Positions 53,207-61,889 of a DNA stretch of 64,000 nt are shown piece by piece. The stretch is taken from the NCBI RefSeq assembly GCF_010882175.1, contig NZ_WKLH01000001.1:496001-560000 (forward strand), read 5' to 3'. Position 1 is the stretch's first letter; every line of letters begins with the position of its first letter. The notes under the pieces were generated by a model. The model was not told the DNA's origin and searched no databases. It was given only the letters and a program-made list of their open reading frames with translations. Both the position numbers and the translations under genes were made by a program. This DNA is from Mangrovibacterium lignilyticum. Its GTDB lineage: Bacteria; Bacteroidota; Bacteroidia; Bacteroidales; Prolixibacteraceae.

Positions 53207-55096
53207 ATGAACAGACGGCAAATATCGGATTCTGAATTCATCGCCAGGCTAACTCAAATAATTGAGACCAACCTGAAAAATGAAAAATTTGGCGTTTCCG
53301 AATTAGCCAGAGAAGTAGGAACCAGCCGCACCAACCTTTACCAAAAAGTCAAATCATCCACACACAAGTCTGTTAGTCGTTTTATCAGCGAAGTTCGATT
53401 GAAAAAAGCAATGGAGCTTTTAAAACAGACCTCGCTGAATGTTTCCGAAGTCGCTTACGAAGTGGGATTTGGAAGCCCAACCTATTTTATCAAGTGTTTT
53501 CACGACTACTATGGCTTTTCGCCTGGGGAGGTGAAACCGTACGAGGGAGACGAAACCGAAAAGGTTGAATCGAAAATTGAGACTTCAAAGCCGGTTCTCC
53601 TGAAACGAAGAATTAGAAAACCCGCAATCATCAGCGCTGTCATTATAGTCGTCCTGATTCTACTTACTATTTTTATAACCAAGTCCTTGTCATCGCAAAA
53701 CGGAAAAACGGAAAAGTCGATCGCTGTCCTTCCGCTCCATAATCTAACCGGCAACCCCGACAATGACTATTTTGCCGATGGCCTTCAAGATGCCATTATT
53801 GGCGAATTGGGCCAAATCAATTCACTACGTGTCATTTCCAGAACATCAACCCGCCGGTTTCGCGATACCAATCTCTTAATGAAAGACATCGCCGACCAAT
53901 TGGGAGTGAATATTATCATGGAAGGTTCGTTGATTGGCGCAAGTGATTCGCTTCGCGTTTTGATTCAACTGATTGATGTCTTACCAAAGGAGCGACACCT
54001 GCTCGCGAAAGAGTACGACGATATCATGAAAAATGCTCTATCGGTCAAAAACAAAGCAGTAAAAGATATTGCGGAAACAATTCGCGTAAAACTTACAAAT
54101 TCTGAAGAAGAAAAACTTGCCCAGGCCAGAACCGTCAACCCGGAGACCTATAAGGCCTACCTGCGCGGCATGTACTACGTGCAACAAGGTACCAAAGAAG
54201 AATACGCGACAGGAATCGGGTACCTGGAAGAAGCGATCAGGAAAGACCCCGGGGACCCGCTGGCATATGCAGGCTTAGCCTTGTGTTACGCGACCAAAGG
54301 GCACGGTATTCTGGATGCTGATGAGTCGTTTCGGCGTGCCGTGAGTGCAGCCGAAAAAGCCATAAAACTTGATCCGAATTCGTATGAGGCTTTCACAGCC
54401 CTTTCACTTTTATATATGGATGTGGATTGGAATTGGGAAAAAGCACGGGAAAGCTTCGAGCATGCCTTAGCTGTCAACCCCAACAATTCAATTGCTCAGG
54501 CCAACTATGCCTGGTATTTTGTACTGTTCAACGATCCCGACAAAGCAGTATATCATGGCGAACAAGCGATAAAAATCGACCCGCTTTCTTCCGTCTACCA
54601 AGCTTGGCTTGCCTTTCTGTATCGCGATCTGGGGCAGAATGACAAAGCCGTAGCCACCGCCAAACATGCCCTCGAGCTTAACCCCAAGCTCGCCTACCCT
54701 TGGGCACTTTTGTCCGACGTTGCCGTGGAACGCATGCAATTCGATCAAGCAATTGAATACGCTGAGCAACTCCCCAAAGGTTTATACTGGGATTTAAGCC
54801 GGGGGTACGCCTATTTGAAAGCAGGACAGCGCGACAAAGCAATGCTGTTGTGGGATCAATATAAAGACAAATCACAAGTAAACCCATGCCTTCTTGGCAT
54901 GATGGCGGCCTACCTCGGCTTCACAGATCGGGCCTTTGAACTATTGACCGAAGCTGTTGACAAAAAACGTTATCCTGCAGCCTACATCGGTTTCTACGAC
55001 TACACAAACACGATCCGTTCCGACAGTCGTTTTAAAGACCTTCTCAGAAAATTAAACCTTCCGGAACCGGACCCTCAACTAGCTGCCAATCGTTGA
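53207..55096 (+). CDS. Transmembrane regulator: AraC HTH, TolB-like domain and TPR repeats
   Basis: I start at the ATG giving MNRRQISDSEFIARL (629 aa). The N-terminal AraC/XylS HTH spans about 10-110 (GVSELAREVGTSRTNLYQKV, VSEVAYEVGFGSPTYFIKCF). One membrane helix follows at about 140-158 (IISAVIIVVLILLTIFI). A TolB-N-like domain spans about 171-285 (KSIAVLPLHNLTGNPDNDYF... DGLQDAIIGELGQI). The rest consists of TPR repeats (YLEEAIRKDPGDPLAYAGLA, AIKLDPNSYEAFTALS). The order, with the HTH at the N-terminus on the cytoplasmic side, allows signal passage across the membrane. TPRs would bind a periplasmic partner. Related proteins occur in Bacteroidota, but the partners are unknown. It sits between two genes that share a leader motif. 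Confidence 0.85.
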   Translation: MNRRQISDSEFIARLTQIIETNLKNEKFGVSELAREVGTSRTNLYQKVKSSTHKSVSRFISEVRLKKAMELLKQTSLNVSEVAYEVGFGSPTYFIKCFHDYYGFSPGEVKPYEGDETEKVESKIETSKPVLLKRRIRKPAIISAVIIVVLILLTIFITKSLSSQNGKTEKSIAVLPLHNLTGNPDNDYFADGLQDAIIGELGQINSLRVISRTSTRRFRDTNLLMKDIADQLGVNIIMEGSLIGASDSLRVLIQLIDVLPKERHLLAKEYDDIMKNALSVKNKAVKDIAETIRVKLTNSEEEKLAQARTVNPETYKAYLRGMYYVQQGTKEEYATGIGYLEEAIRKDPGDPLAYAGLALCYATKGHGILDADESFRRAVSAAEKAIKLDPNSYEAFTALSLLYMDVDWNWEKARESFEHALAVNPNNSIAQANYAWYFVLFNDPDKAVYHGEQAIKIDPLSSVYQAWLAFLYRDLGQNDKAVATAKHALELNPKLAYPWALLSDVAVERMQFDQAIEYAEQLPKGLYWDLSRGYAYLKAGQRDKAMLLWDQYKDKSQVNPCLLGMMAAYLGFTDRAFELLTEAVDKKRYPAAYIGFYDYTNTIRSDSRFKDLLRKLNLPEPDPQLAANR

Positions 55097-55178
55097 GTAT
55101 TCTTACCGTTTCTGTCGTGAATTAGGCGAACCATCAACATAGTTTGAACCAATCCGCGAATAATTTAAATCATCTGGC

Positions 55179-55203
55179 TCAATTTTAAGCTATTCAGAAC
55201 ATA
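55179..55203. promoter_or_regulatory. Shared leader motif, copy 2
   Basis: TCAATTTTAAGCTATTCAGAACATA matches the copy at 51097-51122 in 24 of 25 aligned bases plus one missing T. It lies 105 bases before the ATG of the TonB-C/TPR gene and 82 bases after the regulator stop. Confidence 0.6.
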
Positions 55204-55307
55204 GCTGCTAAGTTCCGGACACGAAGCCCGATTAACTTTGTACCTGTAACTTTTTAATGAAAATAATAGGAAACACCCCCTGATTATTAACTTAAATTCT
55301 CACTGCC

Positions 55308-56036
55308 ATGAAAAAGTTTATTCTTTTGAGCTTTACGCTTTTAATCACAATGGGTTTGTGGGCCCAAGTCCATACAAACATTGATGAGGTGAAAGTGAAA
55401 CCGCCCAAATTTGCGGGAGTACAAGTAACCACTATTCAAGACGAGCAGTCAATTGCGGACTATATTGCAGCAAATATGCAATATCCTGAAGAAGATCTCA
55501 AACATAACATCGAAGGGACAGAAGTTATCGTGTTTACGGTAGGTGAAGATGGAACGCTTAGCAATTTTGAAGTCGTCAATAGTGTTTCTAAACAAATGGA
55601 CAATGAAATTATCCGGGTCTTGAAAACAACAACTGGAATGTGGTATGCAGGTACCAACAACGACAACACAGTTGAGATGGATAAGGAAATAGCAATTGCC
55701 TGTAAAATAGCTAATTCAGAAATCCCCAACAAGCAAACCGACTTTAAGGTTTTAGCTACTGATTACTTTAAAAGAGGAGCGAAACTACTCTACGTAAAAC
55801 ATCATCCCAAAAGAGCTTTAAACAAGTTCGACGAAGGAATCCGTTACTTACCATACGATGCCAACTTACTGGTTATGCGCGGTTATGCCAAATTTACCTT
55901 GGGCGATAGAGATGGTGCTATCGAAGACTGGAGAATTGTAAAAGAAAAAACAGACATTGACAATTTGGAAGAGCTGACAAGCACTTACCAGGATCTGGAT
56001 GGCTATGCCGAATTAATGGAGGTACTTGATCGATAA
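55308..56036 (+). CDS. Periplasmic TonB C-terminal domain protein with TPR-like end
   Basis: A 242-aa secreted protein with signal peptide (ending GLWAQ). Residues ~45-120 look like a TonB_C domain: MQYPEEDLKHNIEGTEVIVFTVGEDGTLSNFEVV is the typical P-x-x-A..G-V-x-V-x-F pattern. The last ~90 residues hold a TPR-like unit (FDEGIRYLPYDANLLVMRGY, DRDGAIEDWRIVKE). There is no N-terminal membrane helix for ExbB-type energy coupling, so it is more like a decoy or sensor than a working TonB. The shared leader motif and the neighbouring TPR regulator suggest that they belong together. Confidence 0.8.
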   Translation: MKKFILLSFTLLITMGLWAQVHTNIDEVKVKPPKFAGVQVTTIQDEQSIADYIAANMQYPEEDLKHNIEGTEVIVFTVGEDGTLSNFEVVNSVSKQMDNEIIRVLKTTTGMWYAGTNNDNTVEMDKEIAIACKIANSEIPNKQTDFKVLATDYFKRGAKLLYVKHHPKRALNKFDEGIRYLPYDANLLVMRGYAKFTLGDRDGAIEDWRIVKEKTDIDNLEELTSTYQDLDGYAELMEVLDR

Positions 56037-56148
56037 TTCGCCAAGCACCTAATTTTCTAAAAAAGTGATGCTCAAAATACAATTGCTTACACGTTATCGG
56101 TAGTCGCTATTTCGATTAACCGGGAAAGAACTTAAAAAAAGCTGAATC

Positions 56149-56199
56149 TGCACACAGTAATCCTTATCCGCAAAGAGAGATTATTGTGTGCATTTTTTT
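56149..56199 (+). terminator. Terminator of the TonB-C/TPR gene
   Basis: TGCACACAGTAATC and GATTATTGTGTGCA form a 14-bp stem with one G-T pair, followed by TTTTTTTG. It lies about 110 bases after the stop. The rest of the 320-base gap up to the next gene has no feature that I can name. Confidence 0.85.
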
Positions 56200-56358
56200 G
56201 TCCAATATTTTCATCTCAACAACGGACTTATTACCACGCCTCGAAACAAAACAAATATCCTTCGTTTCCGCATAAAAAAATAGTAACTTATGACTCACTA
56301 CTTAGATGGACGAAAAAAAAAATCATCCACTATTTTTTCATTTAAAAATCCTGAAATT

Positions 56359-57912
56359 ATGAATGCAGCGGATCAATTTGGTATGCATGACGACTTACAA
56401 AAACTGGGTATAAAGGCTATAAACGAAGGTATTTGCAGCGGTACCAAGTGGCAAACCGGACATGGTGATTTAATCAATTCATATTCTCCGGCCGATGGCA
56501 AACTCATTGCACAAGTAACACAAGCGACACTCGAAGATTACCAACAAGTTGTTGAAAAAGCAAAATCGGCTTTTGTTGAATGGCGAAAGGTTCCGGCACC
56601 GGCGCGTGGTGAAATCGTTCGGCAAATCGGTCTTGAATTGCGAAAATATAAGGAGCCGCTGGGGAAACTTGTGTCCTACGAAATGGGCAAAATTTACCAG
56701 GAAGGGTTGGGAGAAGTACAGGAAATGATCGACATCTGCGACTTCGCCGTTGGTCAATCGCGGCAGCTTTACGGATTTACCATGCACTCCGAGCGTAAAG
56801 CACATCGCATGTACGACCAATACCACCCGCTGGGCATTGTCGGTGTCGTTTCAGCATTTAACTTCCCCGTTGCTGTTTGGGCATGGAATACAATGTTAGC
56901 CTTGGTTTGCGGCGATGTCGTCCTCTGGAAACCCTCTTCAAAAGTATTGTTGTGCGCAATAGCAGTCCATCAAATAATTGCTAAAGTGTTAAACGAAAAT
57001 AAAGTACCTGAAGGAGTCGTCAATTTAGTGGCAACAAGCTCTAAATATTTAGGCGATGAGCTTTTCAGCGACCCCAACTTGCCTTTGGTTTCCTTTACCG
57101 GATCTACCAAAGTGGGCAAAAAAGCCGGAGGCTTAATCGGTGCGCGACTGGGAAAAGCAATCCTTGAACTGGGCGGGAACAATGCCATCATCGTTACCGA
57201 AAATGCAGACCTAGAAATGGCCATGCGAGCCATCGTTTTCGGTGCTGTGGGCACCTGTGGACAACGTTGTACGTCGACCCGGCGAATCATTGTTCACGAA
57301 TCGGTGTATCAGCAAATGAAAGACAAGCTCATTGCGGGTTACCAAAGTATCACCATCGGCAATCCGCTCGACCCAAAAACATTGGTTGGCCCGCTAATTG
57401 ATAAAGGCGCCGTTCAAACATATCTCGATGCCTTGGATAAAGTGACCGCACAAGGAGGAACGATCCTGTGCGGTGGATCGATCAAAGATGGTCCCGGATT
57501 TGAATCGGGTTGCTACGTTGTTCCGGCTATTGCCGAGGTGAAAAATCACTTCGCCATTGTTCAGGACGAAACCTTTGCTCCACTACTCTACCTCATCCGG
57601 TATAAGAGTCTCGACGAGGCTATTACGATTCACAATAATGTGCCCCAAGGATTGTCATCTGCGCTTTTCTCGACCAACCTACTCGAAACGGAAAAATTCC
57701 TATCGTGCGAAGGCTCCGATTGTGGGATTGCCAACATCAACATCGGAACATCGGGAGCTGAAATCGGGGGCGCATTCGGCGGAGAAAAAGACACAGGCGG
57801 TGGACGGGAATCCGGCTCTGATGCCTGGAAAGCCTATATGCGGCGCCAAACCAACACCATCAACTACAGCACGGAACTTCCGCTGGCACAAGGAATCGAG
57901 TTTAATGTTTAA
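56359..57912 (+). CDS. Aldehyde dehydrogenase, ALDH7/antiquitin type (2-aminoadipate 6-semialdehyde dehydrogenase)
   Basis: Oxidises aminoadipate semialdehyde (in equilibrium with piperideine-6-carboxylate) to 2-aminoadipate in lysine catabolism. I start at the ATG giving MNAADQFGMHDDLQ, since ALDH7 proteins begin near there and the earlier ATG adds a Lys/Ser-rich stretch. At about 517 aa it fits the family. Catalytic Cys is in GTCGQRCTSTRR, general base Glu is in AILELGGNNA, and NAD-binding FTGSTKVGKK is clear. The order with saccharopine dehydrogenase and DUF1338 makes the lysine assignment strong. Confidence 0.88.
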   Translation: MNAADQFGMHDDLQKLGIKAINEGICSGTKWQTGHGDLINSYSPADGKLIAQVTQATLEDYQQVVEKAKSAFVEWRKVPAPARGEIVRQIGLELRKYKEPLGKLVSYEMGKIYQEGLGEVQEMIDICDFAVGQSRQLYGFTMHSERKAHRMYDQYHPLGIVGVVSAFNFPVAVWAWNTMLALVCGDVVLWKPSSKVLLCAIAVHQIIAKVLNENKVPEGVVNLVATSSKYLGDELFSDPNLPLVSFTGSTKVGKKAGGLIGARLGKAILELGGNNAIIVTENADLEMAMRAIVFGAVGTCGQRCTSTRRIIVHESVYQQMKDKLIAGYQSITIGNPLDPKTLVGPLIDKGAVQTYLDALDKVTAQGGTILCGGSIKDGPGFESGCYVVPAIAEVKNHFAIVQDETFAPLLYLIRYKSLDEAITIHNNVPQGLSSALFSTNLLETEKFLSCEGSDCGIANINIGTSGAEIGGAFGGEKDTGGGRESGSDAWKAYMRRQTNTINYSTELPLAQGIEFNV

Positions 57913-57934
57913 CTAGGGTAAGTAAGGAGAACGA

Positions 57935-59278
57935 ATGAAACAAATTCTGATAATCGGGGCCGGGCGATCTTCGTCAAAGCTCATCAACTATTTGCATCAA
58001 CATGCTGCGAAATACAGATGGGAAATTGTTGTTGGCGACCTCAACCCCGAAGCCGCAAAATCGCGCATTGGAAACAAGGTCAAATTAATCGCGTTCGATA
58101 TTAATCAGGAAGAGGAAAGTAGTCAAGCAATCCGACAGGCCGAGTTGGTTATTTCGATGTTGCCGGCCAAATTTCACATTCTGGTGGCCAGGCATTGTAT
58201 CCGGGAAAACAAAAATCTGCTGACCCCTTCATATGTGAAAGATGATATGAAATTACTGGAGCCTGAGATTAAGAAAAAGGGCTTGTTCTTTTTGAATGAA
58301 ATGGGGCTAGACCCGGGAATTGACCACATGTCGGCCATGAAAGAGATTGATGCCATCAAAGCATCGGGGCTGGAATTATTGGGATTTGAATCGTTTACCG
58401 GTGGACTAATCGCTCCCGAATCGGACGACAATCCGTGGCATTACAAACTGACGTGGAACCCGCGAAATGTAGTCCTTGCCGGGCAGGAAGGAACGGTGAA
58501 ATTCATTCAGGAAGGCAAGTACAAATACATTCCCTACAACCGGGTTTTCCGACGTACCGAACTAATCGAGATTGAAGGCTACGGCACTTTCGAAGGCTAT
58601 GCCAACCGCGATTCACTAAAATACATTGATCGCTATAAACTACACGGAATCCCAACCATATACAGGGGAACACTTCGCCGTCCCGGTTTTTGCCGAGCCT
58701 GGAATGTCTTCGTTCAGCTCGGTATGACCGACGACAGTTACGAAATGAACGATTTAAAAAACATGACGCGACGCGATTTTACCAATTCGTTCCTGTATTA
58801 TCATCCAACCGATTCGATCGATTTGAAGCTCTTTCACGACCAAAACATTCCGCAAGATTCGGATATTATCGGGAAATTGAAGTGGCTCGGAATTTTTGAC
58901 AACACACCAATTGGACTGGAACGGGGAACCCCTGCCCAAGTATTGGAACACATCCTGAAAGACAAGTGGCAACTCTCGCCCACCGACAAGGATATGACTG
59001 TGATGTGGCATAAATTCACGTATCGTGATAAAACAACAAAGCACCTGCTTGAAAAACACCTGTCGCTGGTCGTCATAGGAGATGATCCGGTCAATACTGC
59101 CATGTCGAAAACAGTTGGTCTGCCTCTGGGAATTGCAGCAAAACTAATTTTGACCGGAAAAATCAAACGGTCAGGGCTATTCATTCCGACGCTTCCTGAA
59201 ATATACGAGCCGGTATTGAAGGAGCTGGAGAATTACGGAATCAAATTCAAACAAACCATTGCTTCACCCGACAACTGA
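57935..59278 (+). CDS. Saccharopine dehydrogenase family protein
   Basis: A 447-aa NAD(P)-dependent dehydrogenase that splits saccharopine to glutamate and aminoadipate semialdehyde (or the reverse). The Rossmann start is ILIIGAGRSSSKLINYL. Family motifs follow: ISMLPAKFHILVARHC, FLNEMGLDPGIDHMSAM and GFESFTGGLIAPESDDNPWHYKLTWNPRNV. The C-terminal half holds the substrate domain. It starts 22 bases after the ALDH7 gene, so the product of one feeds the next. The lysine:2-oxoglutarate reductase needed to make saccharopine is not in the window. Confidence 0.9.
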   Translation: MKQILIIGAGRSSSKLINYLHQHAAKYRWEIVVGDLNPEAAKSRIGNKVKLIAFDINQEEESSQAIRQAELVISMLPAKFHILVARHCIRENKNLLTPSYVKDDMKLLEPEIKKKGLFFLNEMGLDPGIDHMSAMKEIDAIKASGLELLGFESFTGGLIAPESDDNPWHYKLTWNPRNVVLAGQEGTVKFIQEGKYKYIPYNRVFRRTELIEIEGYGTFEGYANRDSLKYIDRYKLHGIPTIYRGTLRRPGFCRAWNVFVQLGMTDDSYEMNDLKNMTRRDFTNSFLYYHPTDSIDLKLFHDQNIPQDSDIIGKLKWLGIFDNTPIGLERGTPAQVLEHILKDKWQLSPTDKDMTVMWHKFTYRDKTTKHLLEKHLSLVVIGDDPVNTAMSKTVGLPLGIAAKLILTGKIKRSGLFIPTLPEIYEPVLKELENYGIKFKQTIASPDN

Positions 59279-59351
59279 CACTCAACTATTCATTAAAATT
59301 GAACGTAAACGATAAAACAGCAAAAAATTCAAACCTAAAAATTCAAAGGTC

Positions 59352-60275
59352 ATGAAAATAAGTAGTAATGAAATTCTGAGCAGATTACTGGACAACCTTT
59401 GGGACACATATATCCAGCGGGTTTCCTATGCAAAAACCTATGCCGATTTGGTTCGAAGCAAAGGCGGCAAGGTCAGGAACGACCATATTGCATTCAGAAC
59501 CTTCAACACAATTACCGGCAAGCAGCCGCACGGAATTGGAGCCATATGGCATATTTTAGATGCTTTTGGTTTTAAACCGATCTCGAATTATACGTTCACG
59601 GAAAAAAAATTACATGCCGTTCATTTTCAGCATGCGGATGAAAAGTTTCCTAAAATTTTTGTCAGCCAGCTCGAAGTTCCCGACTTACCGCAATGGGCAC
59701 AAAACCTGATAAACGAGCAGGTTGTCAACACACCTTATCATCTCTCAGAAACCGCCGTATTGGATTTGCTGGAGCTAAACGAAAAAGACGAGTTAGAAGA
59801 AGCAGCTGTCAACAACCTGGTGCGGGAATTAACCAGCTACATGTCTCGTCCCTGGGGAATTCCGAAGCAGGAAAGCATTGAAAAGTTGAATGAAATCTCG
59901 CAATATGCAGCCTGGACATTAATTCATGGTAACTCGGTGAATCACTTCACTGCTTTCATTAATTACCAGGAAGTACCGGAATGGCCCGATCTGCAAACAA
60001 CCTGTGAGGCGCTGGCAGCGGCAGGTGTGCCAATGAAGGCCAATATTGAAGGGCAAAAAGGAAGTAAATTGCAACAATCGTCGACACAGGCTGTCAGCGA
60101 AACGGTTGATGTTATTCTGCCCGACGGAAGCAAAGGGCAAATGCCATGGACCTACGCCTATTACGAATTAGCAGAACGCGGTTTTATTGAAGAAAACGGC
60201 AAACAAGTGTTGTTTTCCGGCTTTCTCGGAGAGCAAGCCACCCACTTATTCGAAATGACTAAAACGAATAAGTAG
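59352..60275 (+). CDS. DUF1338 protein, 2-oxoadipate dioxygenase/decarboxylase (HglS-like)
   Basis: Converts 2-oxoadipate to D-2-hydroxyglutarate with O2 and Fe(II), in the vicinal-oxygen-chelate fold. The 307-aa chain is the short form; Pseudomonas HglS is about 460 aa. Candidate metal ligands are His in NDHIAFRTFN (about residue 40), His in NSVNHFTAFINY (about 198) and Glu in YYELAERGFIEENG near the C-terminus. The neighbouring genes make aminoadipate, so an aminotransferase elsewhere would supply the substrate. The flanking terminator shows that the operon ends here. Confidence 0.85.
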   Translation: MKISSNEILSRLLDNLWDTYIQRVSYAKTYADLVRSKGGKVRNDHIAFRTFNTITGKQPHGIGAIWHILDAFGFKPISNYTFTEKKLHAVHFQHADEKFPKIFVSQLEVPDLPQWAQNLINEQVVNTPYHLSETAVLDLLELNEKDELEEAAVNNLVRELTSYMSRPWGIPKQESIEKLNEISQYAAWTLIHGNSVNHFTAFINYQEVPEWPDLQTTCEALAAAGVPMKANIEGQKGSKLQQSSTQAVSETVDVILPDGSKGQMPWTYAYYELAERGFIEENGKQVLFSGFLGEQATHLFEMTKTNK

Positions 60276-60293
60276 ACAACGACTTTAAAACAA

Positions 60294-60331
60294 AAAAAGG
60301 GCTTCAACCACAACCGGCTGAAGCCCTTTTT
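60294..60331. terminator. Bidirectional terminator between the lysine cluster and the transporter
   Basis: AAAAAGGGCTTCA-x12-TGAAGCCCTTTTT is a perfect 13-bp stem that reads as a terminator on both strands, fitting the convergent genes. Confidence 0.95.
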
Positions 60332-60347
60332 CAATATAGTTGTCAAC

Positions 60348-61631
60348 CTACTCGGTCTGTTCTTTAAAATCGCCCATCGTTTTGGTGAAAATATAAATGG
60401 CAACAATACCCAGCAACATGTGTACAGCCAACGTGTACATGATGTATTCCGGTTTGCCATACGTCTCAAACACGCCCATCATCCAGGTATAAGTTCCACT
60501 CAAAGTCGCTCCGATGAAGGTCGCCAGGAAATTGGTTCCCATGTAAAGTCCGGCCTTTTCTTTTGGGGCAATCCACATGATGTATTCCTGAATTCGGGGC
60601 GACGAGATCATTTCGCCAATCGAGAATAAAAACACGCCCAGGAACACCAGGTTATTGTTCATGGTTACCGAGAATGCCAGCGTTACAAAGGCAATCGCTG
60701 CGACAAACAAACCGAACAAAAACGAAGAAATGGCCGGTCGTCTTTCAAACAAACTGGATACTACCAACTGGAAAATAATGATGATGTACCCCGTTTGTGA
60801 AATCGCTTCAGCGTTAATTTTCCAAACACCGTTGTCGTTGGTCGAGATAAACTGCGTGACTGCAGTTCCCAATACTGCTCTCACAGATTCGTACAAGGCA
60901 TTGGTATTCATATAATCGTTGATATAAACGGCCAACGTGTTGAAGAAAGCCCAAAATGGCAGCCAGAAGAAAATACCCAGCAAAAACAGGAACGACAGAA
61001 ATTTCAGATCGGAAAGGGCTTCACCCATATCGCGAAACTTCTGCTTCAAGGTAACCCCTTCCAGATCACGTTTCGGCTCTTTATAGAAGAACACCGTAAT
61101 CAGGAACATCACACTGATCGTTGCTGCAGCGGTATAAAAAACATAGTCCCACGACCAGCCGCGCAGCTTTCCCATGATGATTGGCCCAAAGGAGGCACCG
61201 ATATTGACCATCTGGTAGAAAATACCGAAACCCAGCGTTTTATTCGTTGAGTCGGTAGTGGCCCGGACAGTCGACGAAATCAACGGTTTAAAAATACCTG
61301 CTGCAAAACCAATCGTGAGCATGGTCAGTGCAATACCATTGAACGACTTCGTTAAAATGAGAAGCAAAATAGCCGGCAAGTAGGCCATGTACGATACTAA
61401 AAGCATCTTTTTGAACCCGTAGCGGTCGGCAAAAGTACCCGAGAACAGGGGCATAAGGTACGACAGGGCAAGGAAAATACTTTGAATGATTCCGAGGTCG
61501 CCTTTCGAAAAACCCAGGTCGCCCAGGTAAATACCAAAACTCAGATAAATGCCGTAGTAGGCAAAACGTTCCAATACTTCAATACTATTGGCGACCCAAA
61601 ACACCGCCGGGAATTTGGTTCTTTTACTCAT
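60348..61631 (-). CDS. MFS transporter, POT/PTR2-like
   Basis: A 427-aa permease with about 12 membrane helices. The opening FPAVFWVANSIEVLERFAYYGIYLSFGIYL resembles the POT ExxERFxYYG motif (here EVLERFAYYG). Motif A is FADRYGFKKML. A FGIFYQMVNIGASFGPIIMG segment resembles the conserved helix-4 F-Y-x-x-I-N-x-G-x-x-x-P of POT carriers. Peptides or amino acids are the most likely substrate, and closeness to lysine catabolism would fit but is only suggestive. A hairpin lies upstream (61755). Confidence 0.8.
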   Translation of the reverse strand: MSKRTKFPAVFWVANSIEVLERFAYYGIYLSFGIYLGDLGFSKGDLGIIQSIFLALSYLMPLFSGTFADRYGFKKMLLVSYMAYLPAILLLILTKSFNGIALTMLTIGFAAGIFKPLISSTVRATTDSTNKTLGFGIFYQMVNIGASFGPIIMGKLRGWSWDYVFYTAAATISVMFLITVFFYKEPKRDLEGVTLKQKFRDMGEALSDLKFLSFLFLLGIFFWLPFWAFFNTLAVYINDYMNTNALYESVRAVLGTAVTQFISTNDNGVWKINAEAISQTGYIIIIFQLVVSSLFERRPAISSFLFGLFVAAIAFVTLAFSVTMNNNLVFLGVFLFSIGEMISSPRIQEYIMWIAPKEKAGLYMGTNFLATFIGATLSGTYTWMMGVFETYGKPEYIMYTLAVHMLLGIVAIYIFTKTMGDFKEQTE

Positions 61632-61754
61632 GATTTATTTATTCAGGATTCATTAATTGCGTCAACGGCGGACAAGATAACGATTAAAAGGTCAACTAAT
61701 CCGGACTTTTCGCAGCTTTTTTCTTCAATCCAAATCGAATTCAAACAAAAGGCT

Positions 61755-61796
61755 TGACCAACCCGAGCTGTCGCTCCCGTGGAGCGAACGGGTCAA
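61755..61796. repeat. Hairpin in the gap between the transporter and SDR genes
   Basis: A perfect inner stem TCGCTCC-CGT-GGAGCGA sits inside partly pairing outer arms (TTGACC...GGTCAA, or ACCCG...CGGGT). It has no T-run, lies 124 bases before the transporter ATG on the minus strand, and could be an operator or a dispersed repeat. Confidence 0.5.
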
Positions 61797-61889
61797 AACA
61801 ATTCAAATAATCCGCTCACAATTAATCTGAAAGCACAACAAGAAGTCAGAAACTAAATTAATTTTGCAGCCAATTCAGAACGGTATAAA

